A stretch of 64,000 nucleotides of DNA from Sulfurospirillum sp. 1612 (GTDB lineage: Bacteria > Campylobacterota > Campylobacteria > Campylobacterales > Sulfurospirillaceae), in assembly GCF_036556685.1 (NCBI RefSeq), contig NZ_CP140614.1:1-64000 (forward strand), in the 5' to 3' direction. The translations under genes were made by a program, and so were the position numbers. The notes under the pieces are model-generated. The model was not told the origin of the DNA, searched no databases, and saw nothing but the letters and a program-made list of their open reading frames with translations. Of this stretch, positions 1 through 10,933 are shown one piece after another. Numbering within the stretch: the first letter of the stretch is position 1; each line of letters opens with the position of its first letter.

Positions 1-100
1 AAAATAACTATTTTATATCATGAACACGCTTAACATATAACTAATAAAATTTTAGATAAAATAGTAAGTATTTAAATGCAATTATGTATAAGGGGATTTT

Positions 101-1429
101 TTGTTAGCAGATAGTGTTATTAGACTTTTAAAAGATGAAATATCTGAACAAGAATACGAAAGATATATAAAACAACTCACTTTTAATGAAAAAGAATCCC
201 ATTCTGATCAAAAAATTTTTGAAGTACCCAATATTTTGTTACTCAATTGGATTAAGACCAAATATTCTCAAAAAATCGCACACTTATTTGAAGTCAAAAC
301 AGGCAAAAAGCCAGAAATCAAGATTATTGTTAAAAACAAAATTGAGCGTACTCCCAAATCCAAAAGCAAAAACATTTTGATTGAATCCAATAAACTCGTG
401 ACCAATACTATTTTGAACCCATCGTATACATTTGAGAGTTTTGTAGTGGGTAGCTCCAATCAATATGCTTATTCTATAGCAAAATCAGTAGCAAAAAAAC
501 CAGGAGTCATGTACAATCCGGTTTTTATTTATGGGCCGACAGGATTGGGTAAAACCCATCTTATTCACGCCATCGGAAATTATTCACAACTCAATGGCAA
601 AAGTGTGATTTATGCCACCATTGAACAATTTATGAATGATTTTACTTATAATCTCAAAAATCAAACCATGGATCGCTTTCGTGAAAAATATCGAAGTTGT
701 GATATATTGTTGATTGATGATACTCAATTTTTATCCAATAAAATTCAAACACAAGAAGAATTTTTTCATACCTTTAATGAATTGCATGCCTCTGGCAAAC
801 AAATTGTACTCACCTCAGATAAACCTCCTAAGATGATTAATGGCTTAGAAGAGCGCTTGAAAAGTCGATTTGAATGGGGTTCAATCGCTGATATTGGCTT
901 GCCTGAGCTTGAAACAAAAATTGCTATTATTAAGAAAAAATGCGAATTAGACGGTATTGATCTTAATAATGAAATTGCCAATTATATTGCTGTCAATATG
1001 GGTGATAATATTCGAGAAATCGAAGGAGCAATTATCAATCTCAATGCGTATGCCACATTGATGCGCCAAGAGATTACATTAGAGTTTGCAAAAAATGTCA
1101 TGAAAGCACAAATTAAAGAGAAAAAAAATAATATTACATTAGAAGACATTATTACAACCATAGCCAAAGAGCTCAATATCAAGCCTAGTGACATCAAATC
1201 TAAAAAAAGAAATAAAAATATTGTAGAAGCCAGAAGAATTGGAATCTATTTAGCAAGAACATTAACACCAAATTCCATGCCATCGCTGGCATCATACTTT
1301 GGTATGAAAGATCACACGGCTGTATCACATAATATGAAAAAGATTAATGAAATAATAGAAACGAACGAAACATTTAGACTAAGAGTAGAGGAATTAAAAA
1401 ATAAAATTTTAGGAAAAAAAGTAGATTGA
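101..1429 (+). CDS. dnaA: Chromosomal replication initiator DnaA
   Basis: DnaA binds DnaA boxes at oriC and melts the origin. At 442 residues the protein is full length. The Walker A motif GPTGLGKT is at residues 145-152, Walker B DILLIDD at 201-207, and the C-terminal DNA-binding signature DHTAVSHNM lies in the last 60 residues. The N-terminus (LLKDEISEQEYERYIKQL) is the usual DnaB-interacting domain. The start is a TTG at 101, preceded by AGGGG at 91-95; no in-frame ATG gives a better fit. It is followed at 147 bp by dnaN, with DnaA boxes between the two genes. The identification is secure. Confidence 0.98.
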   Translation: MLADSVIRLLKDEISEQEYERYIKQLTFNEKESHSDQKIFEVPNILLLNWIKTKYSQKIAHLFEVKTGKKPEIKIIVKNKIERTPKSKSKNILIESNKLVTNTILNPSYTFESFVVGSSNQYAYSIAKSVAKKPGVMYNPVFIYGPTGLGKTHLIHAIGNYSQLNGKSVIYATIEQFMNDFTYNLKNQTMDRFREKYRSCDILLIDDTQFLSNKIQTQEEFFHTFNELHASGKQIVLTSDKPPKMINGLEERLKSRFEWGSIADIGLPELETKIAIIKKKCELDGIDLNNEIANYIAVNMGDNIREIEGAIINLNAYATLMRQEITLEFAKNVMKAQIKEKKNNITLEDIITTIAKELNIKPSDIKSKKRNKNIVEARRIGIYLARTLTPNSMPSLASYFGMKDHTAVSHNMKKINEIIETNETFRLRVEELKNKILGKKVD

Positions 1430-1448
1430 TGATTTAAATGTGAAAATT

Positions 1449-1476
1449 TGTGAATAATCAAAATAAATTATTCACA
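1449..1476. other. Probable oriC element: inverted pair of DnaA boxes
   Basis: Two perfect copies of the DnaA box TTATTCACA face each other in the dnaA-dnaN gap: one on the minus strand at 1449-1457 and one on the plus strand at 1468-1476, separated by 10 bp. Weaker relatives (for example TGTGAAAAT near 1440 and CTTTTCACA near 1510) flank them, and an AT-rich tract precedes dnaN at 1550-1567. In Helicobacter and relatives the origin is bipartite around dnaA, with a box cluster and unwinding element downstream of dnaA. The boxes are seen directly; origin function is inferred. Confidence 0.65.
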
Positions 1477-1576
1477 GAGTAAATATCGAATTTTCGGTAT
1501 TTGCTTTAACTTTTCACACTTTCAACCGAAGCTACTATTACTTCTATATTTATTTAATATAATAAAAGGAGATTGA

Positions 1577-2644
1577 ATGAAAGTTTCAATAAATAAAGGC
1601 GTATTGGAAACAATACTTATCAATATTCAACCGTATTTAGAGAAAAAAGATTTAAGTCAAATTACATCCCATCTTCTTATTACAAATATAGAAGACGAGC
1701 TCATCATCAAATCAACAGATTTTGATATTGGTTTGAGTTACAATACTAAAAATGTAAAAATCATAGATTATGGTGATGCCACCGCCAATGGTAAAAAACT
1801 TCTTGATATCATTAAAATTTTAAAAGATGATGAAGTGACCTTAGAGACAATCAATGATTATCTCTATATTAAACAACGTAATTCTAAATTTAAACTCCCA
1901 ATGTTTAATCCTAATGAATTTCCTTCATTTCCTGAAATTAGTAATAAACCAAAATTTAATATTGACAGTAGTTCGTTTGTTAGAGGTATTAAAAAAATCT
2001 CAGCAGCCATTGATAATAATAATCCAAAGTTAGAACTCAATGGAGCATTAATCAACATCAAAAATGGTTTTACCAATCTTGTTTCAACAGATACTAAAAG
2101 ATTGGCCGTTGTGAAATTGGAAAATAATATAGAAGATGAATTTTCAATGATTATTCCTAAAAAAGCCATTGTAGAGATGCAAAAAGTCTTTTCAGAAGCC
2201 ATTGAGATTTTTTATGATGAAAATACTTTAATTGCAAAATCATCGCATTTTCAATTTTTTACGAAACTCATCAATGGAAAATTTCCAGATTATGAGCGTA
2301 TTATCCCAAAAGATAAAAAATTCAGACTGCTTTTGAGCCGATCTAAAATTATTGATTCAATCAAACAAGTTTCGATTATTTCTAATGAAGTTAAAATCAC
2401 ATTTAAAAAAGACAAAATTGTATTTGAGAGTTTAAATGATGAAAATATTGAAGCAAAAACAGAAATCGAATATGATACAGGATTGGATGAGGATATCTAT
2501 CTGGCTATCAACAGTCGCTATCTATTAGATTTTTTATCCAATATTGAAAACAATGATTTTACCTTAGGATTTAATGACAGTTCTCTTCCGTTTACATTAG
2601 AAGATGAGAATTTTATAACCATTGTGATGCCTATCATCATTTAA
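1577..2644 (+). CDS. dnaN: DNA polymerase III subunit beta (sliding clamp)
   Basis: The beta clamp is the dimeric ring that tethers DNA polymerase III to DNA. The 355 residues match the family length of about 360-370, and the protein ends in the typical VMPI-type C-terminus (IVMPIII). Internal signatures include LELNGALINI and STDTKRLAV in the middle domain and NGKFPDYERIIP before the third domain. The ATG at 1577 is preceded by AAAGGAG. It lies between dnaA and gyrB in the conserved order dnaA-dnaN-gyrB. Confidence 0.97.
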   Translation: MKVSINKGVLETILINIQPYLEKKDLSQITSHLLITNIEDELIIKSTDFDIGLSYNTKNVKIIDYGDATANGKKLLDIIKILKDDEVTLETINDYLYIKQRNSKFKLPMFNPNEFPSFPEISNKPKFNIDSSSFVRGIKKISAAIDNNNPKLELNGALINIKNGFTNLVSTDTKRLAVVKLENNIEDEFSMIIPKKAIVEMQKVFSEAIEIFYDENTLIAKSSHFQFFTKLINGKFPDYERIIPKDKKFRLLLSRSKIIDSIKQVSIISNEVKITFKKDKIVFESLNDENIEAKTEIEYDTGLDEDIYLAINSRYLLDFLSNIENNDFTLGFNDSSLPFTLEDENFITIVMPIII

Positions 2645-2664
2645 TAAAAAGTGTATCTGTTTAA

Positions 2665-4988
<2,324 letters not shown>

Positions 4989-4989
<1 letters not shown>

Positions 4990-6422
4990 TGTTATATTCT
5001 GAATCAAAAGAGAGAGGAAATCGATTTGCTATTGCTTTAAAAATCACATTTCCTTTCTTGATTTTGATTTTATATATTATCCTTACTTTACAATTTATAA
5101 ATAATATCATGATGCTGGTATTATTGACATTTTTAGTGCCCATTTATACGTATTATATTTTTTATCTGATTTATAATGGATTTAAAACAACGCTTATCGA
5201 TCAGACAACGAAGACCTTTAATCGAAAAGAGATTATCTCACTCATAGAAAAAGAGATTCATCGAAAAAAAAAATCGACGATTATTCTCATTTCTTTAGAA
5301 AATATTTTTGATATCAATGAGCGATACGGTGTGGCCAATACTGATAGTATTCTCTCAAATTTTGCAACACGACTGAACCAATTTTTAGAAAATTATAATT
5401 TTAAAAAGACACCAATCGGTCGATATGGCGGTGGAAATTTTTTATTGATTGTGAGACACAATAAAAAAGAGCTAAAACATTTTTTGATGATGTTTTCAAA
5501 AGAACTGAAGAATGTCGGTATTAAAGATATTGAAGTAAAAATTGTTTTTTCTTTGATTGATTCACATTATGATACAAAAATAGAAAATATTATTAAAAAA
5601 CTTTTTTCTCTCATTGATGAAGAGAAAGAAGAGGATTTAAAAATACCCAATATTAAACCCAATGAGTTTGAAAATATTATATTTAATGCTATTAAAAGTG
5701 AAAAATTCTTTTTAAAATATCAACCGAGTATCAATCTTCAAAATCAAAAAATAGAAATTTATGAAGTTTCTGCCAAAATTTATTCAAAAGATTATGGATT
5801 ATTGTCCACGCAACAAGCAAAGAAAGCAATCAGTTTTGGGGGATTTGAAAAAATATTTGATAAGAAGATTTTACACTATTTTGTTAATGAAATCAAAGAT
5901 TTTCATGTCAAAGATGTCCTTTTTAGTTTAAATATTTCTCCTGTATCATTACGAGATAATGATTTTAGAATCTATCTTAAGGATTTATTATATGATCAAA
6001 AAATAGATCCCAAATCTATCATTTTAAATATTAATGAAAAAAATACTTATGAGGATATCAAACGATTTAATGAAATTTTGTTACAATATAAAAAATCAGG
6101 TTTTTTGATTGCACTTGATCATTTTGGTGGCAACAATTGTTCTATTGAATATCTCAAAAATTTACCGATTGATATCGTGAAGTTTGATATTGAGTATACT
6201 AAATATATAGACAATATAACCTACAAAATGATTTTAAAAAATTTGTTAGAATTGTGCGAACAATTAGATATAAAGACGATGATAAAATTCATAGATCGAG
6301 AAGATTTATATCATAATTTTGCAGCAATGAATCCAACATATATCGAGGGATTTTATGTTTCAAAACCTAAAAACCTGAATCAAATTATAGAAAAAAGAGG
6401 TATCAATGATGAAATACGGTGA
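4989..6422 (+). CDS. Membrane protein with degenerate GGDEF and EAL domains
   Basis: The 477-residue protein has two membrane segments at about residues 13-35 and 38-62, then a GGDEF-like domain and an EAL-like domain. Both active sites are broken. GGDEF reads GGGNF (in RYGGGNFLLIV), the EAL triad is EVS (in IYEVSAKIY), and the usual DDFGTG loop reads DHFGGN. The protein therefore cannot be expected to make or hydrolyse c-di-GMP; a receptor or scaffold role is an inference. Its ATG overlaps the gyrB stop by one base, and its 3' end overlaps queF, so it is co-transcribed with the replication block. Confidence 0.8.
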
Positions 6423-6795
6423 AAAAGAGATTAAAGAGTTTGATGTTGAAAAAGATTTAGAAATATGGCCCAATAAAAACAAAAAAAATTATGTGATTAA
6501 ATTAACATTACCAGAGTTTGTCTGTCTGTGCCCACGAAGTGGTTATCCAGATTTTGCGACGATTTATGTCGAATATATTCCACAAGATTATGTGGTGGAA
6601 CTCAAAGCAATCAAGTTATATATTAACAGCTTCATGACACGAAATATTTCTCATGAAGACAGTGCCAATGAAATTTATGATACTTTGTATTCAAAACTCC
6701 AACCAAAATGGCTTAAAGTCTTTGCTGATTTTAATCCAAGAGGTAATGTCCATACGACGATTGAAATCGATTCGGACACTGTTAAAAAAGGATAG
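6406..6795 (+). CDS. queF: NADPH-dependent preQ0 reductase QueF (type I)
   Basis: QueF reduces 7-cyano-7-deazaguanine (preQ0) to preQ1 in the queuosine tRNA-modification pathway. The 129 residues carry the catalytic-cysteine segment PEFVCLCPRSGYPDFA (C42 aligns with the thioimide cysteine, D49 with the general acid). They also carry the NADPH-binding QueF motif ELKAIKLY at 65-72, and E84 lies in a conserved position downstream. Its length matches the short, unimodular type. The start could be the ATG at 6406 or the next codon, behind AGAGGT; it overlaps the upstream GGDEF/EAL gene by 17 bases. Confidence 0.95.
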   Translation: MMKYGEKEIKEFDVEKDLEIWPNKNKKNYVIKLTLPEFVCLCPRSGYPDFATIYVEYIPQDYVVELKAIKLYINSFMTRNISHEDSANEIYDTLYSKLQPKWLKVFADFNPRGNVHTTIEIDSDTVKKG

Positions 6796-6798
6796 TTT

Positions 6799-8004
6799 AT
6801 GATAAGTCCGGAACTGGTAGAGCACCTTTTCGCCGCCGCTTCAATACAACGATGGAATGATTATCCTAGGATGGTTAATTTAGTTGAGTTGGATAAACAA
6901 GCGCACAAATTTATTATCGCTTACATGATGGCCAATATCGAAGAAGATATTAACAAAGTCCATCTAATAGAAGCAGGAATTTTTGAATTTTTACGGCGTG
7001 TGGTGGTCACAGATATCAGACCGGATGTTTTTAGAAAAGCACTCCAACTCAAAGAAAAAGAGATCAACGCGTGGATCCTTTCAAAACTTTCAAATTCGCT
7101 TATTGATATTGAAAATGGTGAATTTCTCAAAAGATTTGAACGTTATCTTGATGACCCTATGATGTATAAAAAAGAGCGGTTTTTACTCAAGGCAGCGTCA
7201 TATTTATCAACAAAATGGGAATTTTCTATCGTTTATCAAACCAGTCAATTTCTCAGTGGTATCGAAAAAGTCAAAGAAGCGGTGGAAGAAGAGATTGAGG
7301 ATTATTATGAATTGGTAAGTGTGAGAAAAATCTCTTTGAATAAAAAAATTTCCAAAATTATCGATCTTAGCGGTCGACTCAGATTTCAAAAAAGATGGGC
7401 ACAGACGCCTCGTGTTCCCGAAACTTCTGTCTTAGGGCATATGCTGATTGTCGCAACGCTGAGTTATTTTTATTCGTTGCATATTGGGGCCTGTGATAAA
7501 AGAATCGAAAACAATTTTTTCTGCGCACTCTTTCATGATCTCCCCGAAGCACTCACTCGCGATATTATCTCCCCGGTAAAATATTCTGTTAATGGCTTGG
7601 ATGATATTATTAGTGAATACGAAATCAAAGTGATGGAAGATGAAATATTTCCGTATATTCCTTCAAAATTTTTAAAAGAGTTCCAATATGTATTGGGTTT
7701 GTATGATGGCAAAAAAAATGAATTTTTAGATAAAATCATACAAGAAGGAGAGATTCAAGTCGTTGAAGACCTCAAATCCTATAATGAAGATCAATATTCG
7801 CCTATCGATGGCAAAGCGCTTAAAAATTGTGATAGGATTTCTGCTTTTATAGAAGCAACGCTCTCAATATCACATGGGGTCAAGTCAAAAGAGTTGACAC
7901 AAGGTAAAGAGTATATTGCCAAAAAACTACAAGAAAATCTTCGTGAAGGTGATGTTGATTTTTATCATTTAGCAAAAGAGATAGAAATATTTTTGGAGAG
8001 TTAA
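6799..8004 (+). CDS. HD-domain phosphohydrolase
   Basis: The 401-residue protein has an HD-type metal phosphohydrolase domain in its second half. The first His is in VLGHMLIVA, and the HD dyad with acidic neighbours is in ALFHDLPEALTRDI, followed by a distal Asp in KNCDRISAFIEA. This spacing resembles the HD_3/YfbR-like 5'-deoxynucleotidase group, so a nucleotide phosphatase is possible, but the substrate cannot be read from sequence. The N-terminal ~180 residues are not recognised. It starts 3 bases after queF and is probably the last gene of the dnaN-gyrB-queF run. Confidence 0.7.
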   Translation: MISPELVEHLFAAASIQRWNDYPRMVNLVELDKQAHKFIIAYMMANIEEDINKVHLIEAGIFEFLRRVVVTDIRPDVFRKALQLKEKEINAWILSKLSNSLIDIENGEFLKRFERYLDDPMMYKKERFLLKAASYLSTKWEFSIVYQTSQFLSGIEKVKEAVEEEIEDYYELVSVRKISLNKKISKIIDLSGRLRFQKRWAQTPRVPETSVLGHMLIVATLSYFYSLHIGACDKRIENNFFCALFHDLPEALTRDIISPVKYSVNGLDDIISEYEIKVMEDEIFPYIPSKFLKEFQYVLGLYDGKKNEFLDKIIQEGEIQVVEDLKSYNEDQYSPIDGKALKNCDRISAFIEATLSISHGVKSKELTQGKEYIAKKLQENLREGDVDFYHLAKEIEIFLES

Positions 8005-8011
8005 TCAAAAG

Positions 8012-8120
8012 AAAAACCCTCTTTCAGATTACTGCGGCACACATCTAAAAAAAGTGCTCTGCTGCGTTCCCGCCCTGAAGCATTGCTCTTAGTAAATATT
8101 GCACAGGTCTAAAAGAGAGC
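8012..8120 (-). ncRNA. ffs: Signal recognition particle RNA (4.5S type)
   Basis: Read on the minus strand, this segment contains the SRP apical-loop signature TTCAGGGCGGGAACGCAGCA. The 5' end (CTCTCTTTTAGA) can pair with the 3' end (TCTGAAAGAGGG), which gives the expected long hairpin of about 105 nt. The transcript ends in GGGTTTTT, a simple terminator. A minus-strand -10 box TATAAT at 8128-8133 places the start near 8120. The RNA pairs with Ffh to deliver membrane proteins to the translocon. It is convergent with the HD-domain gene. Confidence 0.88.
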
Positions 8121-8127
8121 GGATAGT

Positions 8128-8133
8128 ATTATA
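8128..8133 (-). promoter_or_regulatory. -10 box of the SRP RNA promoter
   Basis: A perfect TATAAT on the minus strand lies 7-8 bases upstream of the predicted 5' end of the SRP RNA. No strong -35 is evident, as is common in Campylobacterota sigma-70 promoters. Confidence 0.6.
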
Positions 8134-8173
8134 TCTAAACATACTTAAAATAATTTTTAAAGGTTTGAGAGTG

Positions 8174-8179
8174 TATAAT
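8174..8179 (+). promoter_or_regulatory. -10 box upstream of the AspT/YidE-type transporter
   Basis: A perfect TATAAT (in GTGTATAATTCGC) lies 23 bases before the ATG at 8203. It is the only obvious promoter element for that isolated gene. Confidence 0.5.
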
Positions 8180-8202
8180 TCGCAAAAAAAGGCAAAAACG
8201 GT

Positions 8203-9789
8203 ATGATTGATAGTGAAATTTTTTATCTTTTTTCCATTATTTCTATCGGTTATATATTGGGAAATATCAAGATAAGAGGGTTTTCGCTTGATATTACCGC
8301 GATGCTCTTAGTTGCCTTGATTGCCGGTCATTTTGGGATGGTGATTTCTGATAATTTTAAATTATTTGGATTGGCTATCTTTATCTATGCCGTGGGACTT
8401 CAATCTGGTCCTGGATTTTTTGAAACCATCAAACAAGATGGTTTAAAATTAAATATTTTAGCGTTTTGTCTTCTTTTGTGTATCTTTTTGACGATTTTTG
8501 CCTTAGGCAACTATTTTCATCTTGACCGTGCGGTGATTGATGGAATTTTTACAGGTTCACTGACCAGTGTGCCATCTCTTGCTGCGGCTATTGAAGTGAA
8601 AAATGATCCGGTTATTTCAGTCATCTTTGGGCTTGTTTATCCTTTTGGGATTGTTGCTACCATACTTTTTATCAGAATTTTGCCTATTATTTTTCGTGTT
8701 AATTTAGCCAAAGAATTAGAAAATTACGAATCTTTACAAAAACAAAAATACCCACAAATCTTAACCAAAAATTTTAAAATCAATAATATCAATCTCAAAG
8801 AAAAACCAATCAAAAAGGCGCAAGTAGAGAGTTTAACGAAAACTTTGATTGAGCGTGTTGAAGCGGTTGATAAGTGTGATTTAGATGAAAAAAATAGCGT
8901 TTTTTTGCATTACAATGATATCATCAGAGTCTCAGGTACCCAAGAACAACTCGAAACGCTTAGTGTTATGTTAGGTACAGAAATGGGTGAGGCGTATAAA
9001 TTTCATGATGATATGAAAGTGTACCGATTGTTACTCACGTCCAAAGATTTGGTTGGTAAAAAAATAGCGAGTATTAAAGAGTTAAAATCGCTGCGTGCGA
9101 TTATCACCAAGGTAAGAAGAGCCGGCATTGATATTGCGCCACATCCGACATTATCGCTGATGTTAGGGGATAAACTCTATGTCGTTGCCCCTCAAAAGTA
9201 TGGTGAGCGTGTGACTAAAATCGTGGGAAATGATCTTTTGACCTATCCTGCTGCTGATTTTTTGCCGATTTCCTTAGGTATCGTATTTGGCATTCTCTTG
9301 GGCAATATTCCTCTATCTTTGCCGATGATTGGCGATGTCAGACTCAGTTTTGTCGGGGGTATTTTAATTACGGCATTAATTTTAGGTAGATTTGGGCGCG
9401 TGGGACCCATTGTGTGGCAACTCTCTCCTCATTCTAATACGCTCATGAAGACGCTGGGACAGCTTATTTTTATGGCCTCAATTGGGACAAATGCAGGGCA
9501 ATTTCTCACAAAATCTTTGTCTGAAAATGGATTATTACCAGTTTATATTGCAATCTTTGCATTAATATTTTCACTTTTTTTGATGGCGTTTATCTGTCGT
9601 ATCTTTTTTAAGATGAATTTTTTAAATATTATGGGATTGCTCTCAGGCGGTATGACATCAACACCGACTTTGACGATGTCTAATAATATTACAAAATCAG
9701 ATTATCCCTCTATCTCTTATGCCGCGGTTTATCCGATGGCTTTGGTTTTATCGATTGTATTGGCGCAACTTTTATTAAAATTCATATAG
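8203..9789 (+). CDS. AspT/YidE-type transporter with TrkA-C (RCK_C) domains
   Basis: The 528-residue inner-membrane protein has two homologous membrane halves (about residues 1-160 and 350-528) around a cytosolic region with TrkA_C-type ligand-binding folds (about 195-340). Each half carries the family's repeat signature: GSLTSVPSLAAA in the first and GGMTSTPTLTMS in the second. This is the layout of the aspartate:alanine exchanger family (AspT, YidE, YbjL). The substrate is unknown; members exchange amino acids or dicarboxylates. It stands alone, with its own -10 box at 8174 and the divergent SRP RNA upstream. Confidence 0.85.
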   Translation: MIDSEIFYLFSIISIGYILGNIKIRGFSLDITAMLLVALIAGHFGMVISDNFKLFGLAIFIYAVGLQSGPGFFETIKQDGLKLNILAFCLLLCIFLTIFALGNYFHLDRAVIDGIFTGSLTSVPSLAAAIEVKNDPVISVIFGLVYPFGIVATILFIRILPIIFRVNLAKELENYESLQKQKYPQILTKNFKINNINLKEKPIKKAQVESLTKTLIERVEAVDKCDLDEKNSVFLHYNDIIRVSGTQEQLETLSVMLGTEMGEAYKFHDDMKVYRLLLTSKDLVGKKIASIKELKSLRAIITKVRRAGIDIAPHPTLSLMLGDKLYVVAPQKYGERVTKIVGNDLLTYPAADFLPISLGIVFGILLGNIPLSLPMIGDVRLSFVGGILITALILGRFGRVGPIVWQLSPHSNTLMKTLGQLIFMASIGTNAGQFLTKSLSENGLLPVYIAIFALIFSLFLMAFICRIFFKMNFLNIMGLLSGGMTSTPTLTMSNNITKSDYPSISYAAVYPMALVLSIVLAQLLLKFI

Positions 9790-9831
9790 ATAGATGGGTA
9801 TCATGATAGACAATGAAAGGTTGTGTTTGAG

Positions 9832-10308
9832 ATGAAAATGAGAAGAATTTCTTACAAGACAACACTTGAAAATTATATCCTCAATCTAGAATTATCAAAG
9901 TTGGCCAATATTTCATCAAATGCTTATCGGTTTTGGAAAAATGTTCGGGTGAGCAAGTATGATTCTTGTCGGATTGTTTTTATTGATAAACGCACCCTAC
10001 CTGAAAAATACCAACCTTTTGTGAAGCAATGTACGAATTTAGATGGCTATGTTCAATCGCAAGCTTTTTGTAAATTTACCGGTCTGGCTCCCTCGCATCT
10101 GATTGAGAGTAATCACTCAAAAATCTATGATATTTTGGAAATCAAACAAATTGGAATCGTCAAATTGGTGAATCTTAGAAAATTTTACGATGATTTTGAC
10201 TTGGATTATGATTATCATCTTTATATTGAAAAGTGTCAATATTTTGGTCCGGAGCCTTTTGAGAAAAAAATCCGATTGAGCGAAGACATTTGTCTGGGAT
10301 ATTATTGA
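9832..10308 (+). CDS. Hypothetical protein, 158 residues
   Basis: I do not recognise this protein. It is basic in its first third, with a short segment LSKLANISSNAYRFWKNV that could be a helix-turn-helix, followed by a mixed region with two Cys (KQCTNL, AFCKF) and an acidic, aromatic stretch (YDDFDLDYDYHLY). No signal peptide or membrane segment is visible. The start is uncertain: a GTG at 9823, or the ATG codons at 9832 or 9838. AAAGG at 9816-9820 best fits 9832. It follows the transporter by about 40 bases and may share its transcript. Confidence 0.6.
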   Translation: MKMRRISYKTTLENYILNLELSKLANISSNAYRFWKNVRVSKYDSCRIVFIDKRTLPEKYQPFVKQCTNLDGYVQSQAFCKFTGLAPSHLIESNHSKIYDILEIKQIGIVKLVNLRKFYDDFDLDYDYHLYIEKCQYFGPEPFEKKIRLSEDICLGYY

Positions 10309-10403
10309 AAAAATGCGTGATAAAGGCTACTGATGAGTAATGCCAATATAAAAGTCAGTCCAATCGCCAAGCGCATATAAAAGGTTCGATATTGTTTTTT
10401 CAT
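10302..10403 (-). CDS. Small single-pass membrane peptide, 33 residues (possible)
   Basis: This minus-strand ORF begins MKKQYRTFYMRL, continues with one hydrophobic helix (AIGLTFILALLISSLYHAFF) and ends in Q: a basic N-terminus followed by one membrane segment. There is no Shine-Dalgarno site, but a TATAAT lies directly upstream (in GGTATAATTATAGC), so a leaderless mRNA is possible. Its 3' end overlaps the convergent hypothetical gene by 7 bases. I know no homologue, so this could be chance. Confidence 0.35.
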   Translation of the reverse strand: MKKQYRTFYMRLAIGLTFILALLISSLYHAFFQ

Positions 10404-10434
10404 GCTATAATTATACCAAAATAATATTAACTAT

Positions 10435-10463
10435 TTGCAAAAAATTAGCAATTGTGATATAGT
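10435..10463 (+). promoter_or_regulatory. Promoter of the Fur/PerR-family gene
   Basis: A -35 element TTGCAA (10435-10440) and a -10 element TATAGT (10458-10463) are separated by 17 bp, upstream of the ATG at 10493. The surrounding bases are rich in AATAATATT-type half-sites (10421-10429 and after 10470), as would suit autoregulation by a Fur-family protein; that part is inference. Confidence 0.5.
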
Positions 10464-10492
10464 TCTAACAATAATATTAAAAAGGCTCTACT

Positions 10493-10906
10493 ATGTCACA
10501 TATAGAACTATTAAAAACACATGAACTAAAAGCAACACCACAGCGGTTATGTATTTTGAATACTTTAGAAGAGTGTGGTCATGCAACTCTTGAAGAAATA
10601 CAGCAAATCATCAACGAAAAATTTCCAACACTATCACTCTCTACGATTTATAGAAATATCAATGATATGATTCAAAAAGAGATTGTGAGTGAAGTGAAAA
10701 TTTCTAATAAAAAAGATTATTTTGAGATTGCAAAAGAAAATCACGTCCATCTTGTCTGTGATGAATGCGGACGGATTGAAGATTTTAAAATTGAAGCTGA
10801 TGATTTAATCGACCAAGTTGAAAAACGCTCTCAAAGTAAAGTATTAAGTGAAATATTGACATTTCATGTCATTTGTAAAGATTGCTTAAAAAAAATGAGA
10901 AAGTAG
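10493..10906 (+). CDS. perR: Fur/PerR-family transcriptional regulator
   Basis: The 137-residue protein has a winged-helix N-terminus (ATPQRLCILNTLEECGHATL, then LSTIYRNINDM as the recognition helix) and a C-terminal metal-binding domain. HVHLVCDECGRIEDF provides two His and a CxxC, and VICKDC a second CxxC; together the Cys form the structural zinc site. The Asp in RIEDF is at the position that distinguishes PerR-type peroxide sensors from Fur, but the other PerR Asp appears to be Glu here (YFEIAK). I favour PerR, with Fur or Zur possible. AAAGG precedes the ATG. Confidence 0.75.
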   Translation: MSHIELLKTHELKATPQRLCILNTLEECGHATLEEIQQIINEKFPTLSLSTIYRNINDMIQKEIVSEVKISNKKDYFEIAKENHVHLVCDECGRIEDFKIEADDLIDQVEKRSQSKVLSEILTFHVICKDCLKKMRK

Positions 10907-10922
10907 TTCATACTTTCTCATT
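10894..10922. terminator. Bidirectional terminator between perR-like gene and dcuA
   Basis: A perfect 12-bp stem (AATGAGAAAGTA / TACTTTCTCATT) with a 5-base loop spans the end of the plus-strand regulator gene and the gap to the minus-strand transporter. An A-run at 10888-10895 gives a U-tail to the minus-strand transcript, so it should mainly stop transcription from the dcu gene. Confidence 0.75.
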
Positions 10923-10933
10923 ATATTCTTCAT

